Made by a program: the position numbers and the translations under genes. From assembly GCA_019454145.1 (NCBI GenBank), contig CP075366.1, positions 2,335,564 through 2,399,563 on the forward strand: a stretch of 64,000 nucleotides of DNA, given 5' to 3'. The notes under the pieces are model-generated. The model did no database searches, had not been told where the DNA came from, and saw nothing but the letters and a program-made list of their open reading frames with translations. The DNA is from Fimbriimonadaceae bacterium. Lineage in GTDB: Bacteria; Armatimonadota; Fimbriimonadia; Fimbriimonadales; Fimbriimonadaceae. Below are positions 60,870 through 64,000 of the stretch, one piece after another; positions within the stretch are counted from its first letter, which is position 1; every line of letters begins with the position of its first letter.

Positions 60870-61503
60870 AAAACAAAACCAATAACCCAAGCATCACGAT
60901 AAAGTGGCACGCGGCCCCACCGAGTACGAATAAGTGCCAAAGCTCATGCGACGAAAACTTGCCTGGCCAGAGTTTCGGTCGTTTGGTTCCGTACACGACC
61001 GAGCCGATTGTGTAAGCGAGCCCACCAGCGAACAACCATCCCATCGTTTGCGAGGTCAGGCGGGAATCGAGCTTGCCTAAAACAAAAACTAGCATCCAGC
61101 CCATGCCAAGGTAGAGCAACAACCTCAGCCAAGTCGGGGTTTTGTCTCTTGTTGCTGAAACCAGCACACCGAACAAAGCAAGCCCCCACTGCAAGCTAAG
61201 AACTACCCACTTTTGAGGTGCGGGCAAAGCCAGCAAACAGATTGGCGTGTAAGAACCAGCGATCATCACGTAAATCGAAGAGTGATCCATGCGCTGGAGC
61301 CATGCGTGTTTGAGCGAAAGCGAGTGATAAACCGTGCTACTGGCAAATAAAAATGTTGCGGCTAACCCAAAGATCGCAAAAGAAATCACGGCAACGGGGT
61401 TTGGAATACTGCCGATGACGAGAACTATTGTTCCAATCGCCATGAGCACAGCCCCAACAAGGTGCGACCAAGCGTTGAACGGCTCTCGGAATTTACTCGC
61501 CAT
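60868..61503 (-). CDS. Hemolysin III (PAQR-like) membrane protein
   Basis: The 211-residue product has seven hydrophobic segments and the family motifs EPFNAWSHLVGAVLMAIG, FASSTVYHSLSLKHAWLQRMDHSSIYVMIAGSYTP is split here as SSTVYHSL with RMDHSSIYVMIAGSYTP, and SHELWHLFVLGGAACHF near the C-terminus. The conserved Ser/His/Asp and HxxxH set is expected to bind zinc as in PAQR hydrolases. Despite the name, most members are not toxins; they affect membrane lipids. Confidence 0.87.
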   Translation of the reverse strand: MASKFREPFNAWSHLVGAVLMAIGTIVLVIGSIPNPVAVISFAIFGLAATFLFASSTVYHSLSLKHAWLQRMDHSSIYVMIAGSYTPICLLALPAPQKWVVLSLQWGLALFGVLVSATRDKTPTWLRLLLYLGMGWMLVFVLGKLDSRLTSQTMGWLFAGGLAYTIGSVVYGTKRPKLWPGKFSSHELWHLFVLGGAACHFIVMLGLLVLF

Positions 61504-61539
61504 GGCCTATTGTAGCCTTTGCCGAGCTTAGTCATACTG

Positions 61540-62193
61540 ATGCTGATGTCGGCAGAAGGGCGAATTGGCGTTGATGAAAGCGGAAAGGGCGATTATTTCG
61601 GCCCGCTGGTTATTGCCGCTTGTTACGTCGCTCCTTGGCACTATGCGGAGCTAGAAGGCGTCATTGATTCCAAAAAACTCACAGACAAAAAGGCACTCGC
61701 CTTGGCAGGAGTGATCGCCAATACCTGTCCGTGTTCAGTGATTGCAGTTGGACCAAACCGATACAACGAGATGCACGCCAAAATGCGGAATCTCAACCGG
61801 ATGCTGGAATGGGGCCACGCGAAGGCGATTGAAAATGTTCTTGCCTTAGAAGGCGTTGAATGCGATCTGGTGATTAGCGACCAGTTTGCAAATCCCGCTG
61901 GCCTCCAACGCGTGATCAACACCAAAGGGTTGAAGATTAAGTTAGAAAGTAGAGTTCGGGCAGAAAGTGATCTTGCCGTCGCTGCCGCCAGCGTGTTGGC
62001 TCGAGCAGAATTTTTGCGGAGACTCGAACGCCTAGGCTCGGAAGTCGGAATGGAACTGCCAAAGGGTGCCGGGCCGGGGGTTGATTCCACTGCAAAGCGT
62101 TTAGTAGAAGCTAAAGGCAAGGAAATTTTAAGAGAAGTGGCCAAGACTCACTTCCGAACTACGGAAAAAGTTCTTGGCCACGCTTTAGTCTAG
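61540..62193 (+). CDS. rnhC: Ribonuclease HIII
   Basis: Product of ~217 residues with the RNase HII/HIII core: RIGVDESGKGDYFGPLVIAA, where the DESGKGDYFG form marks HIII rather than HII, DSKKLTDKKAL, LEWGHAKAIE, VISDQFANP and SDLAVAAASVLARAEF. The N-terminal TBP-like domain usual in Firmicutes HIII is absent, so it is a core-only version. It removes RNA from RNA:DNA hybrids. Start could be 61540 or 61546. Confidence 0.85.
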   Translation: MLMSAEGRIGVDESGKGDYFGPLVIAACYVAPWHYAELEGVIDSKKLTDKKALALAGVIANTCPCSVIAVGPNRYNEMHAKMRNLNRMLEWGHAKAIENVLALEGVECDLVISDQFANPAGLQRVINTKGLKIKLESRVRAESDLAVAAASVLARAEFLRRLERLGSEVGMELPKGAGPGVDSTAKRLVEAKGKEILREVAKTHFRTTEKVLGHALV

Positions 62194-62213
62194 TTTGAAT
62201 TTAGTTCAAATTA
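62191..62213. terminator. Hairpin at the rnhC stop
   Basis: TAGTTTGAA (62191-62199) pairs with TTCAAATTA (62205-62213) around TTTAG. It overlaps the rnhC stop and the 3' end of the convergent small gene. Confidence 0.5.
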
Positions 62214-62464
62214 GATTCGGTTGGGCTTTTTACGAATTCGAGGACAAATACGCGGCCTTCTGAATTCACAAATGTCCTTTGTTCCTTGGTTTGCTTTGGC
62301 AGATGATCCAAGTTGCGCCAATCAAAAGATTTGCTCATTGATGGCTTTGGAGAAGTCGTGACTGCGGGCTTTTGGACTGGCGCTTCTTTTGCCGCCACGG
62401 ATACAGCGATTGCTTTGGCTAAAACCACCATTGCTTTCACTACTTGTCCAAAAAGTTCGTTCAT
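62201..62464 (-). CDS. Small protein with strong ribosome binding site
   Basis: An 87-residue product preceded by a near-ideal AAAGGAG, 7 bases before the ATG at 62464. The N-terminal half is hydrophobic (VVKAMVVLAKAIAVSVAA), then a Pro/Thr/Ser segment, then a short beta-rich end (RTFVNSEGRVFVLEF). It could be membrane-anchored. No family is recognised. A stable leader hairpin lies just upstream. Confidence 0.65.
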   Translation of the reverse strand: MNELFGQVVKAMVVLAKAIAVSVAAKEAPVQKPAVTTSPKPSMSKSFDWRNLDHLPKQTKEQRTFVNSEGRVFVLEFVKSPTESNLN

Positions 62465-62483
62465 TTCTTTCTCCTTTGTAACC

Positions 62484-62524
62484 CTTACAGTTTTTGGGGA
62501 ATGTTTAGTTCCCGGCCCTGTAAG
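62484..62524 (-). promoter_or_regulatory. Structured leader hairpin before the small gene
   Basis: On the minus strand CTTACAG pairs with CTGTAAG (62518-62524 with 62484-62490) and an inner GGGAA pairs with TTCCC (62509-62513 with 62497-62501), separated by an asymmetric internal loop. The helix ends a few bases before the AAAGGAG ribosome site, so it may control translation. It matches no riboswitch class recognised here. The rest of 62525-62715 shows no gene. Confidence 0.45.
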
Positions 62525-62715
62525 ACTTAACGCATAAAGGGGCGGAGGGTTTACGGTGAATTTTGAAAATGGAGGAAAAGGGTAGCGAAACTCATAGTTT
62601 CCTCACAAGCGAAATCAACTCAGTTAACGGGTAGACAGACTCAAAAAATAGTCTGGATTGCCTGACTTTTACAATCTCCGTTTTCCCTGAAAGGGGACTG
62701 GTCATAATAAGTTCA

Positions 62716-63258
62716 ATGGCGGAAGTCCTTCTCGATTCCTCAGCAATGAAGAGAACCCTCTCGCGTATGGCGCATGAGATCCTTGATGGCAATTCGGGCG
62801 GTCAGGACTTGGTGGTTGTTGGAATTTTGCGGCGGGGATATCCGGTTGCGAAGCGGTTGGCATTTTTAATGACTCAAGTTGAAGGGGCGACTATTCCCTG
62901 CGGAAAGATCGATGTTCGCTCTTTTCGCGACGACTTGAAGGATGAAGCCCCCACGGATGAAACGGAGATTCCATTCCAGATAAACGACCGCAGAGTGGTT
63001 TTAGTGGACGAGGTGATCTTTACGGGTCGGACGGTTCGCGCGGCGATGGAAGGAATCATGCGCCTTGGGCGACCAAGCCATATCCAGCTTGCATCGCTGG
63101 TGGATCGCGGTCATCGAGAACTACCGATCCAAGCAGATTATGTCGGTCGCAAGGTGGAAACCCAGCGGGAAGATCATATTTTTGTTAAGTTGAGCGAATT
63201 TGACGGAGAAGACTCGGTAGTTTTAGCCAGAGGCGGAGTAGTGGAGAGCTTGAAATGA
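62716..63258 (+). CDS. pyrR: PyrR, pyrimidine regulator / uracil phosphoribosyltransferase
   Basis: A 180-residue PRTase-fold protein with VVVGILRRGYPVAKRLA, VRSFRDDL, the PRPP loop VVLVDEVIFTGRTVRAAM, LASLVDRGHRELPIQADYVG and EDHIFVKLSE. PyrR binds UMP and pyr mRNA to control attenuation. It overlaps pyrB (ATGA), the usual operon order. No clear PyrR-binding attenuator was found in the 250 bp upstream, so regulation may be at another site. Confidence 0.92.
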   Translation: MAEVLLDSSAMKRTLSRMAHEILDGNSGGQDLVVVGILRRGYPVAKRLAFLMTQVEGATIPCGKIDVRSFRDDLKDEAPTDETEIPFQINDRRVVLVDEVIFTGRTVRAAMEGIMRLGRPSHIQLASLVDRGHRELPIQADYVGRKVETQREDHIFVKLSEFDGEDSVVLARGGVVESLK

Positions 63259-64000
63259 ATCAGAGCATGTTAGCAATACGACACACGTCGGCAGAGGATA
63301 TTCGTGAGTTGATCGATCTTGCCGCTCAATTCAAGGCCGATATTGAGGCGGGTCGTGAAGTAGATGCCGGGCCGCGACGCACGATTGGTCTTCTTTTCTT
63401 TGAAAACTCCACCCGAACCCGCGTGAGCTTTGAACAAGCCTGCAACTATCTGAATTATCGGGTTGTGAACTTTTCTGGAAGTGGAAGTTCGCTGAGCAAA
63501 GGTGAATCGCTTAAAGACACGATTCTCACACTCAAGCACGAAAGATTAGAAGCGGTCGTAATGCGGCATAGAGCTAGCGGAGCGGCCCAACTCGCGGCGG
63601 AATATTTCGGCGGTCCACTTGTCAATGCAGGTGATGGTCAGCACGAACATCCGACTCAAGCACTAGGAGATGGATTGACAGTTCTTAGCCATAAAGGCAA
63701 ACTGGAAGGACTGCGAGTTGCGATAGTTGGTGACATCATGCACAGTCGGGTCGCGCGGAGCAACGCTTGGCTATTTAGCAAACTTGGTTGCGAAGTCCGG
63801 TTTGTTGGACCGCGAACGCTGATTCCTGGTTCAACCGCAAAGCTTCCTGGCGAGGTTTATTACGATCTCCGTACAGGAATTTCTGGTGCTGACGTTGTGA
63901 TGTGCCTGCGGTTGCAAAAGGAGCGTATGACAGAGGGACGTTTGAGCTCTCTCGGCGAGTACCGGCGGCTTTATCAGATCAACCGGCGAACCCTGAAATG
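63255..64000 (+). CDS. pyrB: Aspartate carbamoyltransferase catalytic subunit, 3' end missing
   Basis: The ATG at 63255 overlaps the pyrR stop. The 248 visible codons give the carbamoyl-phosphate site FFENSTRTRVSFE (STRTR 52-56), MRHRASGAAQL, GDGQHEHPTQALGD and VAIVGDIMHSRVARSN. It condenses carbamoyl phosphate and aspartate in pyrimidine synthesis. The frame is open at the window end, so about 55-65 residues are expected beyond it. Confidence 0.93.
   Translation, partial: MNQSMLAIRHTSAEDIRELIDLAAQFKADIEAGREVDAGPRRTIGLLFFENSTRTRVSFEQACNYLNYRVVNFSGSGSSLSKGESLKDTILTLKHERLEAVVMRHRASGAAQLAAEYFGGPLVNAGDGQHEHPTQALGDGLTVLSHKGKLEGLRVAIVGDIMHSRVARSNAWLFSKLGCEVRFVGPRTLIPGSTAKLPGEVYYDLRTGISGADVVMCLRLQKERMTEGRLSSLGEYRRLYQINRRTLK

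Noticed and set aside
62590-62715. PyrR-dependent attenuator upstream of pyrR
   Set aside because: Only a weak TCCC/GGGA hairpin was found; no PyrR-binding loop consensus nor U-run terminator.

Overview
The window reads as the chromosome of a diderm, mesophilic bacterium most like Armatimonadota (Fimbriimonadia). This is an inference from gene content: secreted proteins with copper-amine-oxidase N-terminal-like domains, a PEP-CTERM protein, a winged-helix/TPR regulator, and a Terrabacteria-type housekeeping set (RNase HIII, PyrR, YqeG, Sua5-type TsaC, DprA). No rRNA gene is present, so the taxonomy is not proved.

Layout. 1-3850 is backbone: a partial secreted Ig-like protein, an orphan PII protein, two copper-amine-oxidase-N-like secreted proteins and a membrane protein. 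3853-26082 is an integrated island of about 22 kb at the 3' part of tRNA-Asn, bounded by a 46-bp perfect direct repeat, with matching short repeats inside both ends. Its left half is a copper/heavy-metal module: Cys-rich secreted protein, YHS lipoprotein, RND adaptor and pump, DUF305 protein, CsoR, CopZ and CopA, with CsoR-type operators. Its centre carries a GIY-YIG protein, an XRE regulator, a tyrosine integrase, an excisionase and a replication-like protein. Its right half is a type I restriction-modification operon with a caspase/CHAT-like putative protease gene lodged between hsdR and hsdM. 26112-42082 is backbone again: a complete trans-4-hydroxyproline catabolic operon, a glycosyltransferase, a small phosphatase/nucleotidyltransferase cluster, a Ro60 (Rsr) gene preceded by an array of at least four Y-RNA-like elements (two with a tRNA-like module whose acceptor stem is closed by a loop), a redoxin/DsbD-N pair, a PcfJ-like protein, a VOC protein and a methyltransferase. 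42083-46824 is a second, 4.7-kb insertion bounded by a 67-bp direct repeat of the tRNA-Ala 3' part. It has no integrase and carries a PEP-CTERM protein, a regulator and a lipoprotein with a caspase-like His/Cys dyad. 46843-64000 is housekeeping: an overlapping operon (IMPase-ruvX-mltG-yqeG/gtrA fusion-aroE-tsaC), a KimA-like transporter with a STAS/USP-like partner, dprA-nagA, a beta-propeller protein, a polysaccharide deacetylase, tRNA-Ile, a DEAD-box helicase, a hemolysin III homologue, rnhC and pyrR-pyrB (pyrB runs off the end).

How the genes work together. The copper module combines export across the inner membrane (CopA, CopZ), efflux by an RND pump with a metal-binding adaptor, and CsoR derepression. 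No outer-membrane channel is encoded nearby. The restriction operon is fully overlapping or closely spaced, so the caspase-like protein is probably made with HsdR/M/S and may act as a suicide back-up. The Ro/Y-RNA locus looks like a self-contained RNA quality-control unit without the RtcB/RtcA partners seen in some other bacteria.

The two strongest candidates for something new are the Y-RNA array at 34892-35629 and the caspase-like gene inside the type I R-M operon at 22123-22860.
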